Shown here in pieces: positions 23,755 through 34,518 of a DNA stretch of 61,968 bases. The DNA comes from Thermodesulfobacteriota bacterium (GTDB taxonomy: Bacteria > Desulfobacterota > BSN033 > UBA1163). The notes beneath the pieces are model-generated. The model ran no database searches. It was not told where the DNA came from and was given only the letters and a program-made list of their open reading frames with translations. How positions within the stretch are numbered: position 1 is the stretch's first letter; each line of letters starts with the position of its first letter. The position numbers and the translations under genes were made by a program. The stretch is taken from assembly GCA_026415035.1 (NCBI GenBank), contig JAOAHX010000018.1:1-61968 (forward strand). Reading direction: 5' to 3'.

Positions 23755-23985
23755 ATGCCCCAGAATCGAAAGCCTGAAAAATTCACGAAAGATTGGGTGA
23801 AGTTTGGGGGCATCGGTGTGGAAATGCTCGCTTCGGTGCTGATCGGCGCATTCGGAGGCTATGGCCTCGACCTTCTCCTTAAAACCCGGCCCTGGTTGAT
23901 GATCGTGGGGTTCATCCTCGGGTCGGTGGCCGGTTTCCGGAGCATCTTCCGTCTCCTTCAGCAGGATCGAACAAAAAAGGATTGA
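23755..23985 (+). CDS. atpZ: ATP synthase accessory protein AtpZ/AtpI-like (PF09527 family)
   Basis: A 76-residue protein with two membrane helices (GIGVEMLASVLIGAFGGYGLDLLL and PWLMIVGFILGSVAGFRSIFRLL). The GGYGLD and GSVAGFRSIFRL features are typical of the AtpZ family that heads ATP synthase operons and is proposed to help Mg2+/Ca2+ handling or c-ring assembly. It begins the operon and is followed by the second small membrane protein after 1 nt. The ATG lacks a ribosome site; the leader is very short. Confidence 0.8.
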   Translation: MPQNRKPEKFTKDWVKFGGIGVEMLASVLIGAFGGYGLDLLLKTRPWLMIVGFILGSVAGFRSIFRLLQQDRTKKD

Positions 23986-23986
23986 G

Positions 23987-24298
23987 ATGAATCCTTTTCT
24001 CTTCGGAACAGGGGTGGGAATCGGGCTGGCGTTGCTCAACTTCCTCGCCTCCACCTTCCTCTCTTCGAAAGTGATCCAACGTTCCAAATTGACCTCGGTG
24101 CTCATCGCCCTGGCCGGTTTCATCGGAAGGCTGACAGGCCTCGGTCTCATTTTTTACGGGTTGAGCAGGGTGAAGGGGATCCACTTTCAGGCCGCCCTGG
24201 TCTCTTTCCTCATCTGTTTCACCCTTCTCCTCGTCGTCAAGACCATCCGGTTTTATCGGCAGTTAGGGACCGTCCCTTGGAAGCTGATCGGGAGGTAA
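23987..24298 (+). CDS. atpI: ATP synthase subunit I-like protein
   Basis: A 103-residue protein with four predicted membrane helices (GTGVGIGLALLNFLASTFLSS, LTSVLIALAGFIGRLTGLGLIFYG and AALVSFLICFTLLLVVKTI among them), the layout of ATP-synt_I (PF03899) proteins. These assist assembly of the c ring and are not part of the mature enzyme. GGATTGAG at the atpZ end provides its ribosome site, and atpB follows after 10 nt. Confidence 0.75.
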   Translation: MNPFLFGTGVGIGLALLNFLASTFLSSKVIQRSKLTSVLIALAGFIGRLTGLGLIFYGLSRVKGIHFQAALVSFLICFTLLLVVKTIRFYRQLGTVPWKLIGR

Positions 24299-24308
24299 GG
24301 ACTCGCCT

Positions 24309-25052
24309 ATGGAAAAGATCGACTTGATGGAACACCTTCACCCCCACGTCCTCGTCCCCCTCAAGATCGGAAGCATCGACGTCTCCATCACCAACGCCGT
24401 CGTGATGATGTGGATCGCCTGCGCCCTGGTCTTCCTCACCCTCTACTTTGCGGGAAGGGCCGGGCGTTTGGTCCCGAAGGGACTTCAGAACCTGATGGAG
24501 TCGATGGTGGACTATCTGAAGACGAACCTCATCTATGAGACGATCGGCGAGAAGGGGATGGCCTGGTTTCCCTTCATCGCCACGCTCTTCTTCTTCATCC
24601 TCTACTGTAACCTCCTCGGCCTGATCCCAAAGGGCTTTACCGCCACCTCGAACATCAACGTCACCGCCTCCCTGGCGGTGGTCGTCTTCCTCTGCACCCA
24701 GGGGGCGGGCATCTATAAACACGGGCTCTTCGGCTACCTGAAGAAATTTGTCCCCAAGGGCATTCCCCTCTGGATCATCCCCCTGATGGTCCCTATCGAG
24801 ATCATCAGCCAGTTCGCCAAACCCTTCTCCCTGGCCGTCCGGCTCTTTGCCAACATGACCGCCGGCCACCTCGTCATCCTGGTCTTCCTCTCCATGATCA
24901 TCATGTTCAAGAGCGTCATCATCACGCCCCTGCCCCTGGCCATGGCCGTGGTGATGATGGCCTTCGAGATCTTTGTGGCGCTGATTCAGGCATTCATCTT
25001 TTCGATCCTGGCCTCCATGTATATTGCCGAGGCCATCCACGAAGAACATTAG
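24309..25052 (+). CDS. atpB: F1Fo ATP synthase subunit a
   Basis: A 247-residue membrane subunit that forms the ion half-channels. Conserved elements: LMESMVDYLKTNLI, the FFFILYCNLLGLIP helix, and AKPFSLAVRLFANMTAGHLVI, which holds the essential stator arginine, followed by the last helix (IFVALIQAFIFSILASMYIAEAIHEEH) with the GLN/Q-x-FIF motif. It starts at ATG 24309. Confidence 0.97.
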   Translation: MEKIDLMEHLHPHVLVPLKIGSIDVSITNAVVMMWIACALVFLTLYFAGRAGRLVPKGLQNLMESMVDYLKTNLIYETIGEKGMAWFPFIATLFFFILYCNLLGLIPKGFTATSNINVTASLAVVVFLCTQGAGIYKHGLFGYLKKFVPKGIPLWIIPLMVPIEIISQFAKPFSLAVRLFANMTAGHLVILVFLSMIIMFKSVIITPLPLAMAVVMMAFEIFVALIQAFIFSILASMYIAEAIHEEH

Positions 25053-25104
25053 ACCCACCTCGAACCCCTCTTCTGGAGGGGGGTGGAAGGAGACATTAAA
25101 TTAA

Positions 25105-25353
<249 letters not shown>

Positions 25354-25461
25354 GGCACCGGGTTCCTCAAGGAAGGCGGGTTGGCCCTCGATGGCCACCC
25401 CGGACTCCAACCAGGATCCCGGGGGCGGTCATGGGAGGGATTGACCGAAAAGGAGTGGATC

Positions 25462-25956
25462 ATGTTTAAAGCAGAACCAGGATTGATCATCTGGACGCTG
25501 GTCTCCTTCTTTCTCCTTCTCATCCTGCTGGCCAAGTTGGCCTATCCCCATATCCTGAGGGGGTTGAAGAAGCGGGAGGAGACCATTCAGCAGCAGCTCG
25601 AAGAGGCCCGCCAGGCCAAGCAGAAGGCCGAACAGCTTCTCGAGGAGTACCGGCGCCAGCTCGCGGAGGCCCGCTCCGAGGCCCAGAGGATCATCAACGA
25701 GGGCAAGGAATTGGGTGAGAACATGCGAAAGGAGATCATCCAGAGGGCCCAGCAGGAGTCGAATCAGATCGTGAAGCGTGCCCAGGAGGAGATCGAGCTT
25801 CAGAAGCAGAAGGCGATCCTCGAGCTCCAGGAGAAGATCGCCGATCTCTCCATCATGGCGGCCTCGAAGGTCATCGGCAAGTCCCTCGATACCGAGGACC
25901 ACCGTCGCCTCGTCGAGGACTATGTCTCAAAGGTAGGTGAACTCTATGGGAAGTGA
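25462..25956 (+). CDS. atpF: F1Fo ATP synthase subunit b
   Basis: A 164-residue stator subunit: one N-terminal membrane helix (LIIWTLVSFFLLLILLAKLAYPHIL) followed by a long charged helix rich in E, Q, K and R (residues about 35-150) that dimerises and reaches F1. I place the start at MFKAEPG because AAAAGGAG lies 7 nt upstream; the frame is open for 81 nt more. There is one b gene and no b' gene. The end overlaps atpH by 11 nt. Confidence 0.95.
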   Translation: MFKAEPGLIIWTLVSFFLLLILLAKLAYPHILRGLKKREETIQQQLEEARQAKQKAEQLLEEYRRQLAEARSEAQRIINEGKELGENMRKEIIQRAQQESNQIVKRAQEEIELQKQKAILELQEKIADLSIMAASKVIGKSLDTEDHRRLVEDYVSKVGELYGK

Positions 25957-26488
25957 TCCGGTGGTGAGAGGCTATGCCGAGGCCCTCTTCCATATGGCCA
26001 GGGCCGAGGAGGTGCTCGATCGGGTGGAAGAGGAGTTGACCCGCCTCAAGACCGGCCTCGAATCGAATGCCGAACTCAAGGAGTTTCTAAGCAACCCTCA
26101 GGTCTCTTCCGAGGGGAAGCGAAGTGCCCTCTCCCAGATCTTCGGGGGGACCGTTTCTGCCCTCACCCTCGACTGGCTCCATCTGGTCATCGATCAGGGC
26201 CGTCAGAGGAGGCTTCCAAACATCATCGAGACCTTCTTTGGCCTGGCGGAGGAATCCCGGCAGAAGGTGACCGCCGAGGTGATCACGGCCACTCCCCTGA
26301 CGGAGGATCTGATCCAGCGCCTCGAGAAGGAACTCTCAAGGGCATCGAAGAAGCGGGTCTTTTTAAAACCGATGGTCGATCCCTCCATCTTGGGCGGAGC
26401 GATCGTCAAGATCGAAAATAAGATCATCGACGGAAGCATCCGGCATCGGCTCGAGGAGATCAAACAGGAGATGGTGAAGACCTACTGA
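25946..26488 (+). CDS. atpH: F1Fo ATP synthase subunit delta
   Basis: A 180-residue delta subunit (OSCP homologue) that ties the b stator to the top of F1. It shows VVRGYAEALFHMA at the N-terminus and the conserved C-terminal PSILGGAIVKIENKIIDGSIRHRLEEIK. The ATG chosen lies inside the atpF end with AGGTAGG upstream; a GTG three codons earlier is possible. A 104-nt gap follows before atpA. Confidence 0.95.
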   Translation: MGSDPVVRGYAEALFHMARAEEVLDRVEEELTRLKTGLESNAELKEFLSNPQVSSEGKRSALSQIFGGTVSALTLDWLHLVIDQGRQRRLPNIIETFFGLAEESRQKVTAEVITATPLTEDLIQRLEKELSRASKKRVFLKPMVDPSILGGAIVKIENKIIDGSIRHRLEEIKQEMVKTY

Positions 26489-26592
26489 CCCAAGGGGTTG
26501 GGGCCTCCTCCTCAAGGAGAGGCGAGGCCGATGAATCCAAAACCCTCTTACGGCGAAGGGGAGGGTGGAGAAGGGCATAGTGGGGTGGAGAC

Positions 26593-28110
26593 GTGGAACT
26601 GAAGATCAAACCAGAAGAGATATCAGCCATACTCAGACGCCATATCGAGCAATACCAGATTAAGACCGAGGCCGAGGAGATCGGAGAGGTGATCGAAGCC
26701 GGCGACGGGATTGCCCGGATCAAGGGCCTCCCGGGCTGCATGGCCTCGGAGATGCTCGAGTTCCCCAAAGGGATTTTGGGGATGGCCCTCAACCTCGACG
26801 AGGACCATATCGGTGCGATGATCCTCGGAGACTTCACCCAGATCGAGCAGGGCGATCCCGTGAAGCGGACCGGAAGAGTCCTTTCGGTTCCTGTGGGCGA
26901 TGCCCTGATCGGCCGGATCGTCAATGCCATGGGCCAGCCCATCGACGGGAAGGGACCGATCCATACGGAGAAATTTCGTTTGATCGAAGGCACCGCGCCC
27001 AATGTCGTGGAACGCCAGCCCGTGAAGGAGCCCCTCCAGACCGGGCTCAAGTGTATCGACTCGATGATCCCCATCGGAAGGGGGCAGCGGGAGCTCATCA
27101 TCGGCGACCGGCAGACGGGAAAGACGGCTATCGCGGTGGACACGATTCTCAACCAGAAGGGCGGGGACGTCATCTGCATCTACGTGGCCATCGGGCAGAA
27201 GCAGTCGACCGTGGCCTCGGTGGTCAACACCCTTCAGGAGTATGGGGCGATGGAATATACCATCGTCGTCTCCGCCACGGCCAGCGACCCTGCTCCCATG
27301 CAGTATGTCGCCCCCTATGCGGGCTGCGCCATGGGAGAGGAGTTCAGGGATACCGGGCGCCATGCCCTGATCATCTATGACGACCTCTGGAAGCATGCGG
27401 TGGCCTATCGGCAGATCTCTCTTCTCCTGAGGAGACCTCCTGGCCGGGAAGCCTTTCCAGGGGACATCTTCAACCTCCACTCCAGGCTCCTGGAGCGGGC
27501 GGCCAAACTGAGCGATGACCTCGGAGGAGGCTCCCTCACCGCGCTTCCCATTGTGGAGACCCAGGCAGGGGACTACTCGGCCTATATCCCGACCAATGTC
27601 ATCTCCATCACCGACGGCCAGATCTATCTCGAAAGCGACCTCTTCTATGCCGGGGTCCGGCCCGCGGTCTCCGTAGGCCTCTCGGTCTCGAGGGTCGGAG
27701 GCAATGCCCAGATCAAGGCCATGAAGAAGGTGGCCGGGATGCTCCGGCTTGACCTCGCCCAGTATCGGGAGCTGGTCGCCTTTGCCAAATTCGGCTCGGA
27801 GCTGGACAAGGCCACCCAGGCCCAGATCACCCGGGGAGAGCGTCTGGTGGAGATCCTGAAACAGCCCCAGTACAGCCCGATGCCCGTGGAGAATCAGGTG
27901 ATGATCATCTTCGTCGCGGAGAATGGCTATCTCGACGACCTCCCGGTGGAAAAGGTGAAAGATTTCGAAGCCGGGTTCTATCCCTTCATCCGCGAGAAGT
28001 ATCCCCAGATCCCCAAGGCCATCCGCGAGACGAAGGAGCTTTCCGAGGAGACCTCCAGGCTCCTCCATCAGGCGGCCCAGGAATATAAGAAGAATTTTGT
28101 GGTGACCTGA
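26593..28110 (+). CDS. atpA: F1Fo ATP synthase subunit alpha
   Basis: A 505-residue regulatory nucleotide-binding subunit with P-loop GDRQTGKT, the [35 protein letters not shown] region, and a full-length N-terminal barrel. It starts with GTG behind GGGGTGGAGA. It is normal in length and in order after atpH. Confidence 0.98.
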   Translation: MELKIKPEEISAILRRHIEQYQIKTEAEEIGEVIEAGDGIARIKGLPGCMASEMLEFPKGILGMALNLDEDHIGAMILGDFTQIEQGDPVKRTGRVLSVPVGDALIGRIVNAMGQPIDGKGPIHTEKFRLIEGTAPNVVERQPVKEPLQTGLKCIDSMIPIGRGQRELIIGDRQTGKTAIAVDTILNQKGGDVICIYVAIGQKQSTVASVVNTLQEYGAMEYTIVVSATASDPAPMQYVAPYAGCAMGEEFRDTGRHALIIYDDLWKHAVAYRQISLLLRRPPGREAFPGDIFNLHSRLLERAAKLSDDLGGGSLTALPIVETQAGDYSAYIPTNVISITDGQIYLESDLFYAGVRPAVSVGLSVSRVGGNAQIKAMKKVAGMLRLDLAQYRELVAFAKFGSELDKATQAQITRGERLVEILKQPQYSPMPVENQVMIIFVAENGYLDDLPVEKVKDFEAGFYPFIREKYPQIPKAIRETKELSEETSRLLHQAAQEYKKNFVVT

Positions 28111-28114
28111 CCCC

Positions 28115-28996
28115 ATGCCCGGAACCAAAGAGATCCGACGAAGAATCCGAAGCGTCATCAGCATCCAGCAGATCACCCGCGCCATGGAGATGATCGCGGT
28201 CTCCCGCCTCAAGCGGGCCGAGGAGCGTCTCCGTTCGGCCCGACCCTACGCGGAGAAGATTCAGGAGTTAATGCAGAGCCTGGCCCCTTCTCTTCCCCGG
28301 ATTGACCATCCCCTTCTCGTCAAACGGGAGGTGAAACGGATCGGCCTCGTCCTGATCACCTCGGACAAGGGGCTCTGCGGCGGATACAACGCCAATGCGA
28401 TTGCCGAGGCGACTCGGTTCATCAGCCGTTTCCCGGACAAAGAGATCCGGCTCATCCTCATCGGCAGAAAAGGCCACGACTTCTTCAAGAAGAAGGCCTA
28501 TCCGATCGATTATACCCTCCTTCAGCTCTCGAAGGAGATCACCCTCCAGGAGGTAAGAGAAATCTCCGGGGTGATCATCAAAGGTTTTAAGGAGGCCCTC
28601 TACGACGAGGTCCACCTGATCTATACCCGGTTTCAATCGGCCATCTCCACCCACCCCACGCTCCTCCGACTCCTCCCCCTCGAAAGTCCGGAGAGGGCCA
28701 AGGGGGGAGGAGAGGTGAAGGGAGAGCCGATCTTCGAACCCTCGGCCGAAGAGATCATGGCCCAACTCCTGCCCAAATATCTCGAAGCGCAGATTTATAA
28801 AGGCCTTGTCGAGTCGGTCGCAAGCGAGCAGGGGGCCCGGATGGTCTCGATGAAATCGGCCACGGAGAATGCGGAGGAGATGATCTCCACCCTCACCCTC
28901 AGTTACAACAAGGCGAGGCAGGCCTCCATCACCAAGGAACTCCTGGAGGTGACCACGGGCGCCGAGGCCCTGCGGCTGGCCCAAAAGAAAAAATAG
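28115..28996 (+). CDS. atpG: F1Fo ATP synthase subunit gamma
   Basis: The 293-residue central-stalk subunit. The N-terminal coiled coil is typical ([34 protein letters not shown]), as are [13 protein letters not shown] and the C-terminal [45 protein letters not shown]. It begins 4 nt after the atpA stop, so translation is probably coupled. Confidence 0.97.
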   Translation: [293 protein letters not shown]

Positions 28997-30463
<1,467 letters not shown>

Positions 30464-30572
30464 AACAAAAGCTCGTAATGGGAAGCGAGAAACCGGGAAC
30501 GATCTCCAGGGATTGAGTGGGGATAAAACATCTGAGAAATGGGATCGTTTTTGGATCGGGTAAGTAATCGAG

Positions 30573-30980
30573 ATGGATGATCAGCCCTTTATCCTCGATG
30601 TCGTGACCTTAAAGAGGGTCGTCTTCAGCGAACCGGTCGAATCGGTGGTTGCGCCCGGAACGGTCGGTTACTTCGGGATCCTTCCCGGACATACCCCTTT
30701 TGTCTCAAGCCTGCAGGTGGGCATCACCCGGATCACAAAGCCAGGGGGGGAGAAGTTGAACCTCTTTACCAGCACCGGCTTTCTAATGACGGATGGGAAG
30801 AGGGTCATCCTCCTGGCCGATGCTGCCGAACGGCCGGAAGAGATCGATACCGCAAGGGCTCAACGGGCCAAAGAGAGGGCCGAAAAACGCCTGGCTGAAA
30901 GGGCACCGGATACGGACATCAACCGGGCCAAGGTGGCCCTCCTCCGTGCGGTCACCCGGCTCAAACTGGCCCAGGGGTGA
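30573..30980 (+). CDS. atpC: F1Fo ATP synthase subunit epsilon
   Basis: A 135-residue epsilon subunit: an N-terminal beta sandwich (VTLKRVVFSEPVESVVAPGTVGYFGILPGHTPFVSSLQVG) and a C-terminal helical hairpin (ARAQRAKERAEKRLAERAPDTDINRAKVALLRAVTRLKLA) that inhibits ATP hydrolysis. It closes the ten-gene operon. Its last 20 bases overlap the end of the convergent pckG gene, with no terminator visible between them. Confidence 0.95.
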   Translation: MDDQPFILDVVTLKRVVFSEPVESVVAPGTVGYFGILPGHTPFVSSLQVGITRITKPGGEKLNLFTSTGFLMTDGKRVILLADAAERPEEIDTARAQRAKERAEKRLAERAPDTDINRAKVALLRAVTRLKLAQG

Positions 30981-32754
30981 TCCCTTTGGAGAGGCGGGCT
31001 TTCAGGAGGCCGAGGGCCTTCGAAATCGCCTCGGGCATGGTCCGGCCGAATTGTTCGAAGAACTTTTCGATGCCCAAGATCTCGTCGTCCCACTCCCGGG
31101 GATGGATCTCGAAGAGTTTCGCAAGCCTTTCTTCGGAGAGGCCCAACCCCTCCCGTTCGATCTCGTTGAGATGAGGGACGAGCCCGAGAGGGGTCTCCCT
31201 TGCACCCACCCGGCCCCTGACCCGATCGACGATCCACTTCAACACCCGGATATTCTCTCCGAATCCAGGCCAGAGAAATCGGCCCTCCTCGTCGAGCCTG
31301 AACCAGTTGACCGAAAAGATTCTCGGCGGGTGTGCCAGCCTCTCTCCCATCCGGAGCCAGTGGCCGAAATACATCCCCATATTATACCCGCAGAAGGGAA
31401 GCATGGCCATCGGATCCCTTCTCAGGACCCCGATCTGATGGAGGGCCGCGGCGGTCGTTTCGGAGCCGTTTCTCGCCCCTAAAAAGACGCCGTGGGCCCA
31501 GTCGAATCCCTCCGTGACCAGCGGGATCAGGTGGCTCCGGCGCCCTCCGATCAGGATGGCCGAGATCGGCACCCCTGCGGGATTGGCAAACTCTTTGGAG
31601 AGGGTCGGTACCTGCTCGATCGAGACGGTGAACCTCGCATTGGGATGGGCGGCCTTCTTTTCGCCTCCGGGGCTCCAGGGCTGGCCCTGCCAGTCCAGAA
31701 GGCGATTCGGGACCTCTCCGTCCATCCCCTCCCACCAGGGCTCGTTTGTCTCGGGGTTCAAGGCGGTATTGGTGAATAGGACCGGAAAGCATCTCCCCGC
31801 CGTCAGGGTCTTCATCATGTTTGGATTGGTCTTCATCGAGGTGCCCGGAGCCACACCGAAGAGTCCGATTTCAGGATTGATGGCCCAGAGCCGACCGTCC
31901 GGTCCGACGTTGAGCCAGGCGATATCGTCTCCGAGGGTCCAGACCCTGTAGCCGGGCAGGGTCGATTCCAGCATGGCAAGGTTCGTCTTTCCGCAGGCCG
32001 ATGGCATGGCCGCCGCGAGGTAAGTCACCTCGCCTTCCGGGTCCTCGACACCGATGATGACCATGTGTTCCGCCAGCCACCCTTCCTTCAACCCCTGCCA
32101 GGAGGCGATCCTGAGGGAGAAGCATTTCTTTCCGAGGAGGGCATTTCCACCGTAGCCCGAACCGATGCTCCAGACGAGGTATTCGTCAGGAAAGTGCATG
32201 ATGAAACGGCGATTCGGGTCGAAGTCGCCTATGGAGTGAAGGCCCTTGACGAAATCCTCTCTCCTCCCGATCTTCTCGACGACCTCCTTTCCCATGCGCG
32301 TCATGATCCGCATGCTGATGGCGACGTAAGAGACATCGGTCAACTGAACGCAGGCCTTGGCATAGGGGGAATCGGGATGGCCCATCATATAAGGGAGCAC
32401 ATACATGGTGCGCCCTCTCATGCAGCCCTTCGTTAAAGAGGTGAGAAGGGCCTTGGCCTCTTTGGGATCCATCCAGTTATTGTTGGGCCCTGCGAGATCT
32501 TTCTCGGGATGGCAGACATAGGTGAGGTGCTCGGTCCTGGCCACATCGGTGGGATGGCTTCGATGGAGATACGCGTAGGGAAAGGTCCTCTGATTCAGTG
32601 GATGAAAAATCGGATGGGCTTCGATCCTCTCCTCCTTCATCCCGATCTCGATGAGGCGATGGGCCTCTTCCTCGGAACCGTCACACCAGTAGATCCGCTC
32701 CGGCTCGGTCAACCGGGCCTGCTCTTCCACCCATTCCTCCAGAGGAGTCGCCAT
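30961..32754 (-). CDS. pckG: Phosphoenolpyruvate carboxykinase (GTP)
   Basis: A 597-residue GTP-type PEPCK that interconverts oxaloacetate and PEP. The kinase-1a P-loop with the hyper-reactive Cys reads MPSACGKTNLAML, and the family blocks YVLPYMMGHPDSPYAK, TDVSYVAISMRIMTRMG, GSGYGGNALLGKKCFSLRIAS, VWTLGDDIAWLNVGPDGRLWAINPE and FGVAPGTSMKTNPN are all present. In anaerobes it usually serves gluconeogenesis. The ATG has AAAAGGAG upstream and a promoter 60-90 nt away. The 3' end overlaps atpC on the other strand. Confidence 0.97.
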   Translation of the reverse strand: MATPLEEWVEEQARLTEPERIYWCDGSEEEAHRLIEIGMKEERIEAHPIFHPLNQRTFPYAYLHRSHPTDVARTEHLTYVCHPEKDLAGPNNNWMDPKEAKALLTSLTKGCMRGRTMYVLPYMMGHPDSPYAKACVQLTDVSYVAISMRIMTRMGKEVVEKIGRREDFVKGLHSIGDFDPNRRFIMHFPDEYLVWSIGSGYGGNALLGKKCFSLRIASWQGLKEGWLAEHMVIIGVEDPEGEVTYLAAAMPSACGKTNLAMLESTLPGYRVWTLGDDIAWLNVGPDGRLWAINPEIGLFGVAPGTSMKTNPNMMKTLTAGRCFPVLFTNTALNPETNEPWWEGMDGEVPNRLLDWQGQPWSPGGEKKAAHPNARFTVSIEQVPTLSKEFANPAGVPISAILIGGRRSHLIPLVTEGFDWAHGVFLGARNGSETTAAALHQIGVLRRDPMAMLPFCGYNMGMYFGHWLRMGERLAHPPRIFSVNWFRLDEEGRFLWPGFGENIRVLKWIVDRVRGRVGARETPLGLVPHLNEIEREGLGLSEERLAKLFEIHPREWDDEILGIEKFFEQFGRTMPEAISKALGLLKARLSKGITPGPV

Positions 32755-32813
32755 CGGTCGATTCTCCTTTTTGATTTATATTCAACTTAAAGGGGGTTCT
32801 GGGGTTGTACGTC

Positions 32814-32842
32814 TTTATATACCTAATGGCCTTACTTTTCAA
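32814..32842 (-). promoter_or_regulatory. Probable promoter for pckG
   Basis: Minus-strand TTGAAA and TATAAA with a 17-nt spacer, about 60 nt upstream of the pckG ATG. Confidence 0.6.
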
Positions 32843-33178
32843 GTTCAAGTTAAGGCAATTATAAAAGATTGGCCACTGGTTTTGCGATCAATTGAAGGAG
32901 CCGGTCGGGGGCTTTCATGGCAATGAGGATAAAACGGTGTTCTCTTTCTCTTGAGTAGGCATAAAGCCCTTTCAGGCTGTTTAGGTGGAGCTTTCATGGA
33001 TTGAACCATTTCGGAAGAACGCCCCCACCTCCGGAGGACCTTGGCCTCAGGGATGGCCAGGAAGGTTTAAAGGGGCAGGGTAGGCCTTCTCTTCTCTAAC
33101 CTTTTATGGAAAAAGGGCGAAAGGTCGGTTGTCGTCTTCAAGCAGGCCCAAGAGAATGGCAAAATAAATGGGGCATGA
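32843..33178 (+). other. Gene-free stretch between pckG and the bioB control region
   Basis: About 330 bases without a convincing gene. A GCTTTCATGG word occurs twice (near 32911 and 32991), and several short GC-rich dyads occur (for example AGCCCTTTCAGGCT, and GGCC-TCAGGGAT-GGCC near 33043). A 54-codon minus-strand frame (32845-33009) exists but has no ribosome site and an unconvincing composition. A small RNA or an old gene remnant is possible; nothing was recognised. Confidence 0.35.
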
Positions 33179-33210
33179 TTGTCAACTTTTAATTGATAAC
33201 AGGTTGACAT
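33179..33210 (+). promoter_or_regulatory. BirA-like biotin operator
   Basis: TTGTCAAC and GTTGACAT form a 7-bp inverted repeat (TGTCAAC/GTTGACA) separated by a 16-nt A/T-rich spacer, the architecture of BirA operators in many bacteria (TTGT-AAC, spacer of about 14-16, GTT-ACAA). It overlaps the -35 box of the promoter in front of bioB. Biotinyl-AMP-loaded BirA would block transcription when biotin is plentiful. Confidence 0.75.
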
Positions 33211-33232
33211 TATTTTTATCCTATCTTATTCT
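33204..33232 (+). promoter_or_regulatory. bioB promoter overlapping the BirA-like operator
   Basis: TTGACA (inside the right operator arm) and TATTCT with exactly 17 nt between. Transcription would start near 33240, giving a leader of about 140 nt before bioB in which I see no recognisable riboswitch. Confidence 0.65.
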
Positions 33233-33377
33233 TTTTCAAATCTTCCCTCATTTTTTGGTTTGGGTGTGGTAGGATCACCAGGCCTTGATGACAGCCTCGC
33301 TTGGAAAAGAAAAGGATTTCGCCCTTGGGATCACGTCTCTTTTGAATGAAACCCATTAAAAGGAGCCCTCTTTATTT

Positions 33378-34349
33378 ATGAAAAATTTGGGTCGATTAGA
33401 GGAGAAAGTTTTATCCGGGGAAGGCCTCTCCGAAGAAGAGGCCAGAGGAATACTTCAGATAGGTCATGAAAATGTTCTCGAGATCATATCCCTTGCAAAT
33501 CAAGCCAGGGCCAGGTTTAAGGGGAATAAAATCAACCTCTGCTCCATCATCAATGCAAAATCAGGGCTTTGTGGAGAAGATTGTGCTTTCTGTTCGCAAT
33601 CGGTCTATCATCCTACCCAGATACCAACCTATCCATTTGTTGGCGAGGAGAGGGTGATTCAGGAGGCCAAAGAGGCAGCAAAGAGTCAGGCGCGCCACTT
33701 TTCGATCGTGATGAGTGGCTATGCCCCAACCGAGGATGAACTCAAGGGTATCGAACATTCGATTGTGGGGATCTTGAGAGAAACCTCCCTCGAGCCCTGT
33801 GCCTCGCTCGGGATTCTCGACAGGAGGTCCCTTACAAGGCTTAAAAAGGCGGGCTTAGGACATTATCACCATAATCTTGAGACCGCCCGGAGTTTTTTTA
33901 AGCACATCTGTACGACCCATAGCTACGAGGAGGATCTCAGTACAATTCAAATGGCTAAAGAATTGGGATTCCGGGTGTGCTGCGGTGGCCTCTTCGGGAT
34001 GGGCGAATCCTGGGAGCATCGTATCGAATTGGCCTACACGCTTAAGGAACTCGATGTTGACTCGGTTCCGATCAATTTTTTAAACCCCATCCCCGGTACA
34101 CGACTTGAGAAGGCAAGATTTCTAACCCCCATGGAATGCCTCAAAATCATCTCCCTTTTTCGATTGATCTTGCCGCAAAAAGATATCATCGTATGCGGGG
34201 GCAGAGAGGTCAATCTAAGAGACCTCCAATCGATGATCTTTTTTGCGGGGGCAAATGGGATGATGATCGGTGGATACCTTACCACAAAAGGGAGAAAACC
34301 GGAGGAAGACCTTCAAATGGTAAAGGACCTTGGATTCATCATTGCCTGA
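33378..34349 (+). CDS. bioB: Biotin synthase
   Basis: A 323-residue radical SAM enzyme that inserts sulfur into dethiobiotin. The SAM-cluster motif is CGEDCAFC, followed by QSVYH; the SIVMSGYAPTEDEL, GHYHHNLETARSFF, CCGGLFGMGESWEHRIELAYTL, PINFLNPIPGTRLE and GGREVNLRDLQSMIFFAGANGMMIGGYLTT blocks complete the barrel and the [2Fe-2S] site. AAAAGGAG lies upstream of the ATG. It stands alone, with no other bio genes nearby. Base composition is somewhat more A/T-rich than its neighbours, as is its upstream region. Confidence 0.97.
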   Translation: MKNLGRLEEKVLSGEGLSEEEARGILQIGHENVLEIISLANQARARFKGNKINLCSIINAKSGLCGEDCAFCSQSVYHPTQIPTYPFVGEERVIQEAKEAAKSQARHFSIVMSGYAPTEDELKGIEHSIVGILRETSLEPCASLGILDRRSLTRLKKAGLGHYHHNLETARSFFKHICTTHSYEEDLSTIQMAKELGFRVCCGGLFGMGESWEHRIELAYTLKELDVDSVPINFLNPIPGTRLEKARFLTPMECLKIISLFRLILPQKDIIVCGGREVNLRDLQSMIFFAGANGMMIGGYLTTKGRKPEEDLQMVKDLGFIIA

Positions 34350-34356
34350 AAAGGAT

Positions 34357-34380
34357 GGGGAGGTATTCCGACTTCTCCCC
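34357..34380 (+). terminator. Weak stem-loop after bioB
   Basis: GGGGAG and CTCCCC with a 12-nt loop just after the bioB stop. No T run follows, so it may be only a weak or Rho-assisted terminator. Confidence 0.3.
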
Positions 34381-34489
34381 TCCATAAACCTCCCAACAAC
34401 GCCACAGATCGATACCCTTTCCCCATTCCAAATTTCATCCCCTTTTTAGTCCGCCTTCTTAGGAGAAAACACGAGGCCTGAGGAAGTGT

Positions 34490-34518
34490 TTGACACCCCT
34501 TGTTCCTTGATGTATAAC
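34490..34518 (+). promoter_or_regulatory. Sigma-70-type promoter for the DUF362/acyl-CoA ligase operon
   Basis: TTGACA and TATAAC with a 17-nt spacer, a near-consensus promoter 45 nt upstream of the GTG of the DUF362 gene. Confidence 0.75.

Noticed and set aside
26623-28212. A 529-codon minus-strand frame across atpA
   Set aside because: It is a shadow of atpA and the start of atpG; no recognisable motif.
32845-33009. A 54-codon minus-strand frame upstream of pckG
   Set aside because: It has no ribosome site, an unusual Pro/Lys-rich composition and overlaps the spacer repeats; I could not support it as a gene.
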